Source: Cryptomeria japonica (Eukaryota > Streptophyta > Pinopsida > Cupressales > Cupressaceae). From it: a DNA stretch of 64,000 bases. Shown one piece after another: positions 48,607-60,066 of this stretch. How positions within the stretch are numbered: the first letter of the stretch is position 1; each line of letters starts with the position of its first letter. The stretch spans positions 159,196,471-159,260,470 of the forward strand of contig NC_081411.1 of assembly GCF_030272615.1 (NCBI RefSeq). The letters are read 5' to 3'. Under the pieces are notes generated by a model. It ran no database searches, was not told the DNA's origin, and saw nothing but the letters and a program-made list of their open reading frames with translations. Both the position numbers and the translations under genes were made by a program.

Positions 48607-48835
48607 GTTACTTGATTGAATTTGGAAATTTGGATTTAATTAAAAAAATTTAAAAAATAGTGTATTTGAAATTAAAAAACCTAATTTATATCAAACAATT
48701 GAAATAAAAAATGTGAATAAATGATAAAAACATGTGGAAATAAAAAAAAACCATACCTATTGGGAAGATTTGACAAAAAAATGCTTCACAAATCGGATAT
48801 CGGCTATAAATTTGATATCAATTCACTCCAATTCA
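48607..48835. other. AT-rich upstream region of gene 1
   Basis: About 230 bp, AT-rich, no coding support. It should contain the gene 1 promoter but no clear TATA box can be singled out. Confidence 0.3.
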
Positions 48836-48930
48836 CATGGTCTATTGGTAAAAATGACTCATGAGTTGTCCTAGTCAGGTATAAAATACCCACAAAGATC
48901 AAATATTCGAACCGTGAACCCTTTTCGGAT
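48836..48930 (+). repeat. tRNA-derived SINE-like head
   Basis: CATGGTCTATTGGTAAAAAT resembles a Pol III A box and ATTCGAACCGTGAACCC, about 65 bp later, resembles a B box. The phrase ACTCATGAGTTGTCCTAGTC between them is typical of plant tRNA-derived SINEs as I remember them. No clear tail or target duplication was found. Confidence 0.4.
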
Positions 48931-48956
48931 TTTAAAATATGATGTTTTTATATTAT

Positions 48957-48995
48957 GGGTGTTTGCACCAAGATGGTATGCAAAAAAGTGGACAC
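48957..48995 (+). repeat. Left terminal inverted repeat
   Basis: GGGTGTTTGCACCAAGATGG followed by TATGCAAAAAAGTGGACAC. It pairs with 62522-62570 in inverse orientation. Confidence 0.75.
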
Positions 48996-49020
48996 ACATT
49001 AAAAAAAAGTTGAAAAAATA

Positions 49021-49067
49021 GAAACCGCATTCGCGGTTTTAAAATTTTAAAAAACCGCATATGTAGT
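49021..49067 (+). repeat. Left subterminal motifs, part 1
   Basis: AAACCGCATTCGCGGTTT is an imperfect palindrome and AAACCGCATATG follows. The CGCATATG core is found again at the right side (61592). The block is cut by the solo LTR at 49068 and resumes at 50358. Confidence 0.55.
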
Positions 49068-50357
49068 TGTAAAGCGGAAAATCGAACCCTAGGTGTTCCC
49101 CCAGTCCAAGGAGAGAGAAAGGAGGTCACTAGGATTGATGGTTTTCACTTAGGAGAGACTTTGCATTCAAAAGAGGGGTTGAAACTCACAAGATCCAATC
49201 CCACACAATGCAAGATTGAATTCTAAATGAATTTCAAGGGTTGAGACAGCAAGGATACCCTCTTTTGTAAAGAATGTAGATAGAAGGATTGAACTAGGAA
49301 TGTATGTAAAAGTAGGAAAGATTCGCTTGTAGACGGAGATAGAGACACGGGATGAAGCTATGGACCTGAAATTAGCAGTAAAATGTCGAGACGATGTTGT
49401 CTTGCAAGTTTGAGCGAAAGTTGACAGGACGATGGCGCCCGGAGTGCACACGGTCCTCCGAAAAATCCATGAAACAAAGGGGGATCTATTCATCTCTGCA
49501 CAAGGATTCCAGATCTTCAATTACAGCCGCGTACCTGCAACCTACACATAGAAAAGAGAGGACAATTGGGGGGTTAGGGATTAGGGGTTTGCCTTCAGGT
49601 CAAACCCTGGTTTTGGAATTAACCAAGAAATGAGAATGTTGTAAATGTAAATGTCTATAATGTAATCAAGTACTGATACCTTGTTGTAAGAATGTTTGTA
49701 TTCTTACATGCGAAGGTGTAATGATGTTGTATGTTGTATGTTGTGTGTTGTAGGTGATCTCCTCTTCAATGGTTGAATCCTTGTCTTGAACGCAACACCT
49801 AGCCTTGAATGGAGACCTAGAATGCTCAATTGCTTGAAGGAATGCTTGAATGTTTGAATGTTTGAATGTTTGTCTATCGCTTCCGCCTCTTGCACGCATA
49901 TTTTTCTTCTCCATTTTTCATGAGGGGAAATGTAGTTTATATACTTATCAATTAGGGTTAGGAGACTGATTTTTCCGACCTTAGGCCGACCTAGGAACAT
50001 TATTTTCCAAATTGCAAACTTGAAGACCCGATGCCCAACAAGAGACCGGGCCCAAAATAGGGCCAGGGACCAGGGCGCTGGGTGCCATTGTCCTGAGGGA
50101 CCAGGGCACTAGGCACCATGGTCCTGAGGGACCAGGGTGCTAGGCGCCATGGTCCTGAAGGATCAGGGTGCTGGGCACCATGGTCCCACCTCCCGGGACA
50201 GCAGGGTGCAAGGAGGATCAGGTCAAGGTGCAGAAAGATGTAGTTTTTCATGTCGTAAACAGGTTTCGGGGTCTCCATTCAGGTTCAACGTTGCGCCGCC
50301 ATCGTGAAGACCCAAATGCAGTCGAAATTGCAAGTGCTGCAATTTTACGACGCTACA
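49068..50357 (-). mobile_element. Solo LTR of the element G family
   Basis: 1,290 bp, minus orientation (TGTAGCGTCG to GCTTTACA). Flanks gtagt (49063-49067) and gcagt (50358-50362) form a 5-bp duplication with one C/T difference. It is longer than the two LTRs of element G because it has about four GC-rich GGACCAGGGCGCTGGGTGCC-type units (50066-50190). It lies inside the DNA transposon and so is younger. Confidence 0.9.
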
Positions 50358-50393
50358 GCAGTTAGGTTCATTGTGTCTAAGCCTAAAGGGACA

Positions 50394-50500
50394 AAACTGT
50401 GTATGTGGTCCTTTAGGAAATAAGACCACGTACATAGTCCTTTAGGAAATAAGACCGCGTACATGATTATAGTTTCTAAAGGACCACATACACGATCCCT
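50394..50500 (+). repeat. Left subterminal array of ~29-bp modules
   Basis: Cores GTATG, GTACA, GTACA and ATACA occur at 50401, 50430, 50459 and 50487, spaced 29, 29 and 28 bp. Between them lie GGTCCTTTAGGAAATAAGAC spacers that can form a stem. A similar array with 28-31-bp spacing lies near the right end. Confidence 0.65.
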
Positions 50501-50734
50501 ATCAATAATTTGTTTTTTGGACTGTGGACTATTATTATTTCCATCTTGGTCTAGAGCGAGTTTGAAGGGTTTTTGGGTTGCAAACTGTGCACGAGCTCCA
50601 ATTTTTCACACCCAGACGCCATGGAAAGAGATTGGTTATGCATTTTTTTGTTTTTCTTGCAAATTTGATAAATTTTATTTACCTTTTCAATTTAAATTTG
50701 TTGATTTTTATTTTTAAAATTTTTTTTTTGTTAC

Positions 50735-53222
50735 CAATATCATATTCTGAAAATCCAAAACCACAACAAGATGCACCTCAAAACCCACAACAAAACCCTC
50801 AGGATACACCTCCAACTCCTCCTTTAGACCATACAATAGCTACACATGAAGATTTGCTTAATCAGTTAGGGTAAAACACTGCTCAAATAACTAGACTGAT
50901 TAATATATTGAAAACATCTGAGCTTGAGCATCATATATCCCTTGCCACTAGCCTAGAAACATTGGCTAGTGGTGCCATTGCATTTTTGAGTCAGATTACA
51001 AAATGGGGAAACTATAGGGATAGGTGTCACACTTATTATGCTGATGGGTTATCATATGATGTAGTGAAAAATAAAAACATAAGTAAAGCACAAATATGTG
51101 CTCTTTTTGTTGATCCTAGAACTGGTGAGTCCTTACCTCCTAATGGAAAGAGGTTTCCCATACATTGGTGTACCAATCTATAGATGAAGAATCTTTTTTG
51201 GAATAGGTGGTGGATGGTCTTTGACAAACCACCTTGTAATAATTTTGAGGTTCCTTTATATTTTTTTAGGAAAGTACATATTGCGAGTTTGTCCTCAATG
51301 AGCGACCTAATTATTTTGATATGAGAGAGTTCCATGGTAGAGGTGGTTGCTCTGTCTAAGATAGACCTAGAGCCCATAGGGTAATAGACCTGCAAAGTCG
51401 TCACCCCCTAGCACCCAAACCCAAGGTGCATGTGATGGTCCCAGTAGCCCTAAAAGAATCAATGGAGCTAGAGACTCTTCAGGCAACCACAACATTGACT
51501 AATGTGATCATCTAGCATTGGTCATTGTTAACACACCGTCTTCATCTAGATGATGATCCATTAACTAAGGCAGCTGGCATTGATCAGCCCATTGAGCATG
51601 TGTGTCCCACTTTCTCGAGCATATTCACAGTGATGGATGTCAAGGCTAGTGTAGATGGTTCCATATCCCATCTGTGCACGATTTGCGGGAGTAGATTTCA
51701 AACCTGCACAACTCAAGATGTGGCGCTAATGGATAGATTGATGGACATGGTGTTTGCTAGTCAACCGCAGACACAGGTGTGTTGATTTGAATTCATAACA
51801 TTTTATTTACAAGTCACTTAAAAATTTTAATTGTAAATGAATTTTCATTTATAGATCAATTTAAATTGATACAAACAATATGTATTTTAGGATGCAACAA
51901 CAAGTTTTAATACACCACCTGATATTCCTCCCGTAGTTATTACAACTACAACTTCGACACCTAAGGTATAAATTTTGTAACATGTTAAAATAGAATAGTA
52001 CTTTGAATTCAAAAAAAATTATAAGATATACTAACTATCTTTAATGGTTGATAATTTTTTGTTTTGTAGGCATTGATAGGGCACCAAATGTCCCACATTG
52101 ATGATGTCACACTCTCAACGATTGATGTTGGCCTACAAAGCTATGTGGTATCATATTTTGTACACCTTATTTTATGTATTATTTTAATGGAATATACAAG
52201 TCATTTAAATTTTTTATATGTTAAATTATGTTTAATATTATCTACTAATAACTCTTTGTTTGTTTTAGGGTACCCCCTCCATGTCTAGGCCTCATCCTCC
52301 GTGAAAGAAATACTTGACGATGCCTAAACATGGGAAGAAGGTAATTGAACACATTTTTAGATGTACAATTGTTTGAAAAGGTTGAAATTGTCTTAGTTGG
52401 AATTTGTAGATTGATTAGTGTTTTTTGTCTAGTTTATATACAACGACCATTGGGATTTGTAGATTTGTTGAATGCACCTGATACACCTAAGGATCTAGAG
52501 AGGGAAGAGGTATGTATCTCTACTTTATTTTCTTGATTTGATGATTATATGCACGTGTACATGTGAACTTATGATAAATTATAATCTTATTATTTTTTAT
52601 ACAGGAAACATCCATAGTCTCTTCATTAATGGTGAGCCCTTCTCTGTGTACTAGAGAAGCATCTCAGGCTCCAGTACACTTTTGTTTTATATATATTGCG
52701 TTAATTGTATTTAACCTCCAATAATTATCATTATATTAATTATATTTAAGCTTTGATAATTTTTCGTATAGGTAATAGCCACAACTGCTCCATCAATGGC
52801 GAGCACTCCTTAGACTACTGAAGAAGCATCTAAGGCTTTGATACACTTTTTTTCTCTATATTGTATATTTTTAGTGTTTTTGATCTATATATGTTAGTAC
52901 ATTTTATTAATTGTATTTAATCTACAATAGGCCCCTTCGCGGTTCAGCCATAACTTGGATCCTTTGAAGTTTGTGTTCAAGAAAACTCCTAAGACTGACA
53001 AGGAGAAGAGAAAGAAGACAATAGATCCTAGATCAGCAAATGAGGTAATCTACATTTCATTTGAAAATAAATTATGGTTAAATGCATAGTTATGTTGATA
53101 ATTGTTAACTATTTTCTACAAAAGGATTCTAACTTGGCTTTTGAATTGTGGTTGTGCAACCATCTACAAAGTCGCATACTACATCAAAGAGGCTCGATTT
53201 TGATGATCCACCACAAGTATAG
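50735..53222 (+). pseudogene. Gene 2: multi-exon paralogue of gene 1
   Basis: Exon 1 (about 50735-51776) reads SYSENPKPQQDAPQNPQQ, then a helical part and WWMVFDKPPCNNFEVPLYFF, which matches gene 1 WWMVFARPLNNNIDVPFYF. A frame change near 51285 leads to YCEFVLNERPNYFDMREF, matching gene 1 VEFVLGKHVNYFDINLF. A Cys-rich CTICGSRFQTC ends the exon. Later exons are 51891-51965, 52070-52147, 52269-52340, 52463-52509, 52605-52673, 52772-52840, 52931-53044 and about 53172-53222. They are nearly all phase 0, with GT/AG borders and the end DFDDPPQV-stop. The 52605 and 52772 exons are both 69 bp and alike (a duplicated exon); the second has lost its GT. Nonsense codons and a lost start make it a pseudogene. 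Confidence 0.75.
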
Positions 53223-53955
53223 GATCATATAGTGTTAGTTGTGGTCATTGAATGATCAATACATGTAGATATATTCTACATTTTTATTGTATACTGATTT
53301 GGACATGGCATATGCCACATTTTTGTAAAACTTGTATTGACTTGGCATATATGCTTTATATATATATATATAAATATTGATATTTGATCCAGTAAATGTG
53401 TATTGTGTTCATTATTGTACATTTCATTGATATTCATAGGCATACTCGATACATACAAAATTTGATCATTGTGTTTATTATTGTGCATTTTGATAAATAT
53501 AGATGATTATTTATAATTTATACGGTTAATTTTTTATCAAACTATTTGGTGTATTTGATGGTTGCCCTTTTATAAAGTTAAATGAATATTTGCCTATGTA
53601 ATCAACAATATGAATATAAACAACAAAAATCTATGGTATAAAGCATTACAATTGTGGATTATGATTTGATAAGCTTTCTAAAATATTGAATTAACCCTTC
53701 AAAACTCCTTGTCTCAATCAAAATGAAATTCAATGGTAATGGTCAGATTTGATTTGTGGTAATGATCACTAGATACTTTTGATTCCTTTCATCAAATTTA
53801 GATTTTTGTCTCATTTTCCATTTGTTTTATCTAAAAAAGGTGATTTGGGACCATTAATGATCATTTTAAGTCATTTGTCAAACTTTGGGGTCATTGGGAT
53901 AAAAAGATGTTAAAATTTTCTCAATTGTTGTCAGAGTTGTCAAAGTTGTCAATAT
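53223..53955. other. Downstream region of gene 2, no gene seen
   Basis: AT-rich. GGACATGGCATATGCC (53301-53316) loosely resembles the sequence after the gene 1 stop. A (TA)n run is at 53359-53373. No coding support. Confidence 0.4.
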
Positions 53956-55295
53956 TTTCAAAATTTAATCATGGCCACAAAACAACATTATGAGTGTGTC
54001 CGGGTGGGTAGGGTTATGCTAAGCATTCTTGTGTTGTGCCTCCCAATGTGTCAAAACATTGAGAGCCATACCCTACCAGTGCAATCTCTTAAGTGCCCTA
54101 AGTTCAAAAAATTGTCAAACTTTGACGGACTGTTTCTCACAATCTAGGATGTATATGATCAATATGTTTGAACCTATAGGGTTACATGAGGCTTGTCTAC
54201 AATGACCTATCTTAGTTTCTGACGACTCAAAGCCATTTTCAAATGGTAGCATTTTTTCACCTGCTGCAAAAACCGTCAGTGGCATGCAATGCAAAGTTGC
54301 AAGATAGGCTATATTTGAATCCGTTCATCATGGGAACAAACCAACATCACAAGTGCATCTGGGTGGGTAGGTTTACACTAGGAATAATCCTATTGTGCCT
54401 CCCAATGCACCGGAACGTTGAGAGCCATACCCTACCAGCACAATTTCTCAATTGCCCCAAGTCCAAAAAAATATCAAACTTTGACGGATAGTTTCTCACA
54501 ATACACGATTCATATGATCAATCTATTTGAACCTATAAGGTCATGTGAGGCTCGTTTACAATGACCTATCTTAGTTTCTGACGACTTTGAGTTATTTTCA
54601 AATGGTAGCATTTTTTTACCTGGTACAAAAACCGTTAGTGGCATCCAATGCAAAGTTGCAAGATAGGATAATTTTGATTGCATTTGTCGTGGGCACAAAA
54701 AAAATCATGATTGTGTCCAGGTGGGAATTTGTATGCTAGGCGTGCTCCTGTTGTGCCTCCCAATGCGTCAAAATGTTGAGAGCCATACCCTACTGACGTG
54801 ATCTCTTAAGTGCCCTAAGTCCAAAAAAATGTCAAACTTTGACGAACAGTTTCTCACAATCCAGGACATATATGATCAATCTATTTGAACCTATAGGTTC
54901 ATGTGAGGTGTGTATATAATGACATATCTTGGTTTATGATGACTCAAAGCCATTTTTAAATGGTAGCATTTTTCACTTATTGGAAAAACCATCAGTGGCA
55001 TGCAAAGCAAACCCGCAAGATGGGCTAGATTTGATTCCATTCGTCGTGGGGACAAACCAAAATCATGAGAATGTCCGGGTGGGAATTTTTATGCTAGGAA
55101 TGCTCCTATTGTGCCTTGCAATGAATCAGAACATCGAGAGGCATACCGTACTAATGGGTTCTCTCAAGTGCCCTGAGTCCAAAAAATTGTCAAACTTTGA
55201 CAAACTGTTTCTCGCAATCCAGTATGTGTATGATCGATCCATTTGAACCTATAGGGTCATGTGAGGCTCATCTACAATGACCTATCTTAGTTATC
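53956..55295 (+). repeat. 358-bp tandem repeat, nearly four units
   Basis: The anchor TCAAACTTTGACG (variants in the fourth unit) occurs at 54115, 54474, 54832 and 55190, spacing 359, 358 and 358 bp. Each unit also has GAGAGCCATACCCTAC, GTGCCTCCCAATGC and TGACCTATCTTAG. The first unit is partial at its left. Units differ mainly by transitions. Short frames inside are repeat products and not genes. Confidence 0.9.
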
Positions 55296-55918
55296 TTCTT
55301 GGTCATCCAAAAATGTTTGTTAGTCATTTCTAATCCTGTTGCTATCATGGCACCCTCTACAAGACCATTCCTAACAAACTATTCTAATATGAGGGCAAAA
55401 TGGAATAGAGAGAAAGAGGGAGAAGGAAGACAAGCAACAAATTTCTATCTCTCCTTCATTCTCACTCTATCTCTCCAAAGGGTGTTTTCTCTCATCCAAG
55501 CCAAAAAGATGCATTTTTCTCTTCTAGTCTACTTCAAATAATCCAAATGCCTAATTTTTTCTCTCCTCCCTAAATCCCCAATAGGAGAAATTTGTGCAAA
55601 TGGTGTCAATAGATGATGTACATTCATAAGTTTTAGGGTTCATTCCAGAGTCGTGGCCCATACACCTCTAAAATTCTTCCTTCCTAGGCTCTCTAACTGC
55701 AAACCCACCATAGGAAAAGCCAAAACTCCCACTTCCAAACATGGCTTATCTCAATGCCAAAACCAACCTGGCTTATCACATCACATAAACTCAAAACCCT
55801 TAAGATGTTCAAAACATAGTCACATATATTCAAATATATTCAAAAAATAGTCACAAAACATAGTCACATATATTCAAAAAATGTTTTAAAAATCATCTGA
55901 TGGGATTTTATACAAAAT
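55296..55918. other. No gene seen
   Basis: AT-rich sequence between the 358-bp array and the 51-bp repeats. ATATTCAAA(A)ATAGTCACA repeats three times near 55821-55880. Confidence 0.4.
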
Positions 55919-56073
55919 TTGGCATTTAAATATGTGTGAATCAGCTCGTTGCCATTTAAAAATACAAAATTTGGCATCTAAATATGTAGAAATCAACTCA
56001 TGCCCATTTAAATATATAAAGTTATGCCCCTAAATATGTACAAATCAGCTCATTGGCACTTATATATACAAAA
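55919..56073 (+). repeat. Three diverged ~51-bp tandem units
   Basis: Units begin at about 55919, 55971 and 56022, each with TTGGCATCTAAATATGT and AATCAGCTCATTGCCATTTA-like text. They lie just after the 3' end of the transposase-like gene. Confidence 0.65.
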
Positions 56074-56143
56074 AATGAATATAGAACAATTCGTCGACAA
56101 TATATACAAAATTCTTAAAATCATTCTACCCTAAACCATAGAA

Positions 56144-59068
56144 TCAATCAAGTGAGCTTTCTGGATCGGCTCTAACTCGTATTGTGTCAAGTATTGCCTC
56201 ATGGTCAGATTCACAAACTTTCCATAAAATCTTGTTATGAGGTCTACCATGATACTTAATCAAATGAATATTTGTCACAACAAGGTTGGAGAAATGAAGA
56301 ATATATATGTCTGTTTCAAAGTCCTCGAACAACCAAACATAAAAATTATTGATAGGGTATCTCCTAAGCCATGTGCCTATCATGACAACATACCCTACTA
56401 GATACTCAATACCCCCTTCATCAATGATTGTGGTTGTCAATTTTCTCTTAGGCTCAATACAACAACACAAAAAGTAATATGTTCCTTCTTCATTGTTCTC
56501 TTCTGTAACAACTGTGTACACATGACCTGCATATTATAGAATGATAATTAATACCAAAAATAATGTTTGATGTAACAAAATGAGCCAAAAAAATTTCTTG
56601 CAATAAAGTTTACCCAGAAAATCACCTGGTTCCACTAGATAGGATACATAATTGAAATTAACTAATGCTTCCATTTGGTTCAACTTCAGTGCTCTGGGAA
56701 TTAATAGGTATCAATGGAAAGCAATGGTTTACAAGACCATTTTTCAACCCACTCTTGTGATTTACATTCTTCCCACAAAAAATACATACATTAAGAGAAA
56801 AAACATACAATCTTTCTAGTATAAATTACCAGTGAATTTGCATTTGAACTTTGAAATGAGTGCATGTCACTGGATCCTATAACTGTAGAACAATATTGAT
56901 AGTTTTCAATGTTAGATTCAGTGATCAACCAAAAATATCTATGAACCATTGACGTATCTGCATTACCTAGTCCCATTGTAGAGTTACACCATTGCACAAT
57001 TGTTGCTACATCTATCAACTCAGCACCACCTTTGTACTTCAAATCTTCTCTAGCTAGGGCTATTTTTACACATGCTCCTACACCATCGTGCTCTCCCTTT
57101 CCATGTCCAGCCTTAGTGAAATTCCAAAAATGTTGTACACCACTTTTCATATGCATCCTACTCAACCAATAGAACATCCTTGCATTTTTTAATTGTAAGG
57201 TGCAATTATCTGATCAGATTATGTGTTGCTTGTATCATATGTTCCTTTCCCTTAAACTATCATAGAAAACTTTAAAGAATCCTTGCAAAAACTCTAACGA
57301 ATGTATATGATCATCACTTATGTAGAAGTGATACTCTCTTACAACCTTTCTATCCTCCTTTGTGCTATCATTTGCATGCATGAATGCTATGTTTACAAAA
57401 ATAGAAACTTGTGTAGAATGGTAATACATAAATTGCACTTCATTTTGAGGTTGTAGTGTATAATTTTCAGCAAAATTAACTATAGAGACAATGGTACCAA
57501 GAGGAAATGTGTCCTTGCATAACTTAAATTGCTCATCTAACCATCGAGCTCTATGTGTATGCATAATGTACTTATAAACTAGTTTCTCTTTAAACGTTCT
57601 CATAAAATCAGCTACACATATATCATTCTTTACTAGCTCACATCTATTCAATTCTTTCCCATCTTTAACCCCATATGTCACTATCTTGTACTTTCCAAAA
57701 GATACTAGTTTCTTACCAATTTCATCTATGCTATCCAAATGTAGACATCTTGGCAAATGTTACAAACCACCACATGTCGCACAGGAACCTTTCAAACACA
57801 TCATCTTATAAAAAATGAAACCATCATCTCTTTTACATAACACACTTGAAATAAATTATCTTGGTGACTTAGGAGGTGGTTGTATATTGCATTCCTACAA
57901 ACATTGTTAGTGTGTGAAGTATAACATATATGATGATAAATATCATAGTGCATGGAAAATTCAATATGCATCCTGCAACAACACATGGTGCATACATGAT
58001 TAATATTAACATAAAAAGGTTTTGTCATTTCAAAAAATCTTTGACTAATTCTTATTTGAGGAAAATTTTGAAGGAATCTTTCATAAAAAAATTTTGAATC
58101 ATATCCAAATAGTGTTTGGCATGTGGCTCATGATTTCTAGATCCAATTCTTCTTCTAACAATATCTCATTGGTTAGGCAAAACCCTTATGTTGTCATGCC
58201 AAAAATTTTCAATTAATGTTCTTAGTGCATCAACAACAACCTTGTCTTTGGGTGGTAGTCTACCTAAGAATGCCCAAAGAGAATTATTGTTAGGATCCTC
58301 TATTTTCTTCCACATATCTAATGCTTTATGTTATGTTGTTCTACTAATGTTAAATGACTTACTTGCTTTGCTTATCAAATGATCTTTTTTTATTTTCTTT
58401 CTCATTATGGTTGATGTAATAACACGTCGAGTAACATTTGAATCTTTATTACATGATTTTGAACCAATAGCTTGATATCCATCAAATAGATTTCTCACAA
58501 TAGTTATTTCGCTATTACTTTCGGATGATCTTAGGCCTAGAATTTTAATTGTCTCTCTAAAATTCATTTTTGTAATCATTTCCACAATTAATTGGCATCT
58601 TGCAGTTTAATTTATCTTTTCAAAATATTTTTTCCATATTCTTTTAACCATTCTCCTACAAGTTTGTTCATTCATTTTATCGGGCATTGGCTTCAAAATA
58701 TTATCATCTATGTCAATTAGATACTTTGGTTTCCTACAAATGATTCTAGGAGGTGTTAACATCGGTGCATTACATACATTAGGTACATTCATCACATCAA
58801 ATAGAGCCAATGTATGTTCATCATTATGTGCATTAGGCTCATACGGTAAATCAAATGTTGTTGGTGCATCTTCATCATTTGTTTGATTATTCATTGATAT
58901 ATTTTCTTCAATTGCATTATGTTCATTTGGTAAATCAAATTGAGATGTTGAGGATGGCGTACCTTCTTGTCCCATTTTTCTTATGTCACGTAATTTCTTC
59001 ATACATTGCCTTTTTCTTTCCTTTGCAGCCTCTCATTGTTCCACCGTTCCTCTCTTGTTCTTTCCCAT
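56144..59068 (-). pseudogene. DDE-transposase-like gene (broken)
   Basis: On the minus strand it starts MGKNKRGTVEQ at 59068, followed by a basic KERKRQCMKKLRDIRK. After an acidic, Asn/Pro-rich part, 58585-58100 gives GRLPPKDKVVVDALRTLIEN and RRRIGSRNHEPHAKHYLD. A Cys cluster follows (CTMCCCRMHIEF, then SCATCGGL). 57756-57235 has RWLDEQFKLCKDTFPLGTI, NFAENYTLQPQNEVQFMYYH and EYHFYISDDHIHSLEF. 57177-56830 has SDNCTLQLKNARMFYWLS and HFWNFTKAGHGKGEHDG. After introns the C-terminal exon (56521-56144) ends ESDHEAILDTIRVRADPE. The layout of DFAEN-, SDGC- and HGKGxxDG-type motifs fits a family of DDE-type proteins seen in many eukaryotic transposons. Here the first Asp is Asn. Several stops and at least two frame changes are present. 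Confidence 0.7.
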
Positions 59069-59539
59069 CCTTAATACCAGTTGTCCTAAATAGAATCATT
59101 TTACATATATATGTAAACAAAATTTCTTAAACAATCAAATAACCATAAAATTGAGCATTATCATTTTCTTAAATCAAAACTATTAAACAATCACAATAAC
59201 ATTGATCAAACTAATAAGAACAACAATTCAATCATTTGAAATCATGCAAAACAAAAATTCCACTTACTTCTACATATAAAAATGTCACAAAAGAGCAGTA
59301 ACAGTTGCAGTGGGGCCTTCAATGACCTCAAAAACTTCTTTTGAGTCCATTGAGGTTGTTGGGAAACTATAAGTATGTCCAAGAACCACATACATGATAT
59401 GTTCAGTAACCCCGTGCATGCTTTTAGTCCCTAAAAAATACTCAGCAAACCAACATCCATATTTCCAGTACCCCGTACACACTTTTAACTTATCAAAACC
59501 CTATATGTGTTACTTGCAGTAAAGAAAATATGAAGTAAA

Positions 59540-59540
<1 letters not shown>
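59069..59540. other. Upstream region of the transposase-like gene, with motif cluster
   Basis: No coding support. Between 59385 and 59482 there are CCACATACATGATATG, CCCCGTGCATGC and CCCCGTACACAC, which resemble the subterminal module cores. Confidence 0.45.
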
Positions 59541-59542
<2 letters not shown>

Positions 59543-59617
<75 letters not shown>

Positions 59618-59652
59618 GTGGGAGAGAGGATGGAGAGAGAGAGAGAGAGAGG
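59543..59652 (+). repeat. (GA)n microsatellite
   Basis: About 36 uninterrupted GA units (59543-59614), then a GATGGGTGGGAGAGAGG interruption and a shorter GA run to 59652. Confidence 0.95.
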
Positions 59653-59729
59653 AGCTCAGATTAAGGACATTCCATTGTCTTTTGTTTTATAATATATTGG
59701 TAGGTGAATAGGTCAAATATTTTTCGAGC

Positions 59730-60052
59730 CATTTTTGAAGGGGATTTGATGGCTCAAAAGAAAAGAGTGATTGTGATAAAGGAGGTGGGAGATAAGATTT
59801 ATGTTCCAAGTGGTATATAACGAGATGGGTAAACAAAATATAGTGATGAAAGAGGTGGGAGGAGAAATTGTAGTGTTTCAGGTTGTAGGTTTCATGGAGA
59901 ACGAAAGAGTAGAAGTGATAGTGGAGGAGGTAGGAGGAGAAAGCTTGAAAGTGTTTATGAATTTTCTCTACACAATAAAAGTGGGCGATAATGAAATTTT
60001 TGCCAATTATAAACAACTTGCGAGGCTTGCAGCCAATTTTTTAGATAAATAA
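59730..60052 (+). pseudogene. BTB/POZ-like gene fragment
   Basis: The frame 59801-60052 ends SLKVFMNFLYTIKVGDNEIF and NYKQLARLAANFLDK. This resembles the second half of a BTB domain (a FLxFLYTG-like strand-helix, then L..LA..F). The upstream part is broken by stops; two similar pieces, VIVIKEVGDKIYVPSG and IVMKEVGGEIVVFQV, suggest an internal repeat. It may be a captured host-gene piece. Confidence 0.35.
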
Positions 60053-60066
60053 GTTGTTTACCAAGT

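Noticed and set aside
54243-55246. Two similar frames (82 and 105 codons)
   Set aside because: They are the same phase of successive 358-bp units; no independent evidence for coding.
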